Both the position numbers and the translations under genes were made by a program. The notes below the pieces were generated by a model. The model ran no database searches. It was not told the origin of the DNA and saw only the letters and a program-made list of their open reading frames with translations. DNA of 64,000 nucleotides from Roseicyclus sediminis (lineage in GTDB: Bacteria; Pseudomonadota; Alphaproteobacteria; Rhodobacterales; Rhodobacteraceae): contig NZ_JAOPHT010000004.1 in the NCBI RefSeq assembly GCF_025515305.1, positions 287,226 to 351,225 of the forward strand, in the 5' to 3' direction. Below are positions 63,990-64,000 of this stretch, piece by piece. Each line of letters opens with the position of its first letter. The first letter of the stretch is position 1.

Positions 63990-64000
63990 ACATGGCGGCG

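Noticed and set aside
63992..64000. Possible start of a further gene after glmM (ATGGCGGCG)
   Set aside because: Only three codons are visible before the window ends; no support for a coding call.

Overview
The window is high-GC chromosomal DNA from an alphaproteobacterium, most likely of the Rhodobacteraceae/Paracoccaceae (Rhodobacterales). The evidence is the gene order of its division and cell-wall cluster, small DUF2484-type membrane proteins between murC and murB, an extended mraZ leader resembling the UpsM RNA locus of Rhodobacter sphaeroides, a DUF1127 gene followed by anti-Shine-Dalgarno hairpin RNAs (the CcsR or cuckoo type), aerobic cobaltochelatase genes (cobS, cobT), and a FolB with a long C-terminal extension. 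No rRNA, tRNA, insertion sequence, prophage or CRISPR array was recognised. This is mostly core genome.

Layout. Positions 1-10.1 kb hold housekeeping and accessory genes: the 5' part of pyruvate carboxylase, an FMN-dependent alpha-hydroxy-acid dehydrogenase, uvrD, a degenerate receiver protein, a divergent LysE exporter/Lrp regulator pair, the DUF1127-cuckoo RNA locus on the minus strand, an MFS exporter and apbC/mrp. Positions 10.1-33.3 kb hold a nearly complete dcw cluster: mraZ, rsmH, ftsL, ftsI, murE, murF, mraY, murD, ftsW, murG, murC, murB, ddl, ftsQ, ftsA, ftsZ, ending at a strong terminator after ftsZ. The genes are tightly packed with many ATGA/TGATG overlaps. Three interruptions stand out: an ACT protein followed by a divergent DUF418/TetR cassette between mraY and murD, a VOC protein between murD and ftsW, and three tandem DUF2484-like genes between murC and murB. 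Envelope and repair genes follow: lpxC, bamD, recN, a ClC transporter and a secreted protein of unknown function.

Positions 40.2-48.2 kb are on the minus strand: DUF427, aminopeptidase P, cobT, two exported hypothetical proteins, a threonine dehydratase-like enzyme, a thermonuclease-like protein and cobS. At 48.4-50.4 kb a SigK-like ECF sigma factor, an RskA-like anti-sigma factor and an exported fasciclin protein form a compact module like that of mycobacteria. At 50.6 kb (minus strand) is an exported SPOR/peptidoglycan-binding protein with a trypsin-like domain that has lost its catalytic triad. From 52.7 kb come glyQ, a small membrane-anchored protein, glyS, a divergent PPDK-like enzyme, a SleB-type cell-wall hydrolase, folB, a GNAT-like gene on the opposite strand, folP and glmM.

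How they fit together: the dcw genes make UDP-MurNAc-pentapeptide, lipid I and lipid II and assemble the septal ring. GlmM supplies glucosamine-1-phosphate for the same pathway, LpxC commits carbon to lipid A and BamD assembles outer-membrane proteins, so much of the window is envelope biogenesis. The most interesting non-coding signals are the six-hairpin anti-SD RNA array, the structured mraZ leader, and several twin or single palindromes that look like operators.
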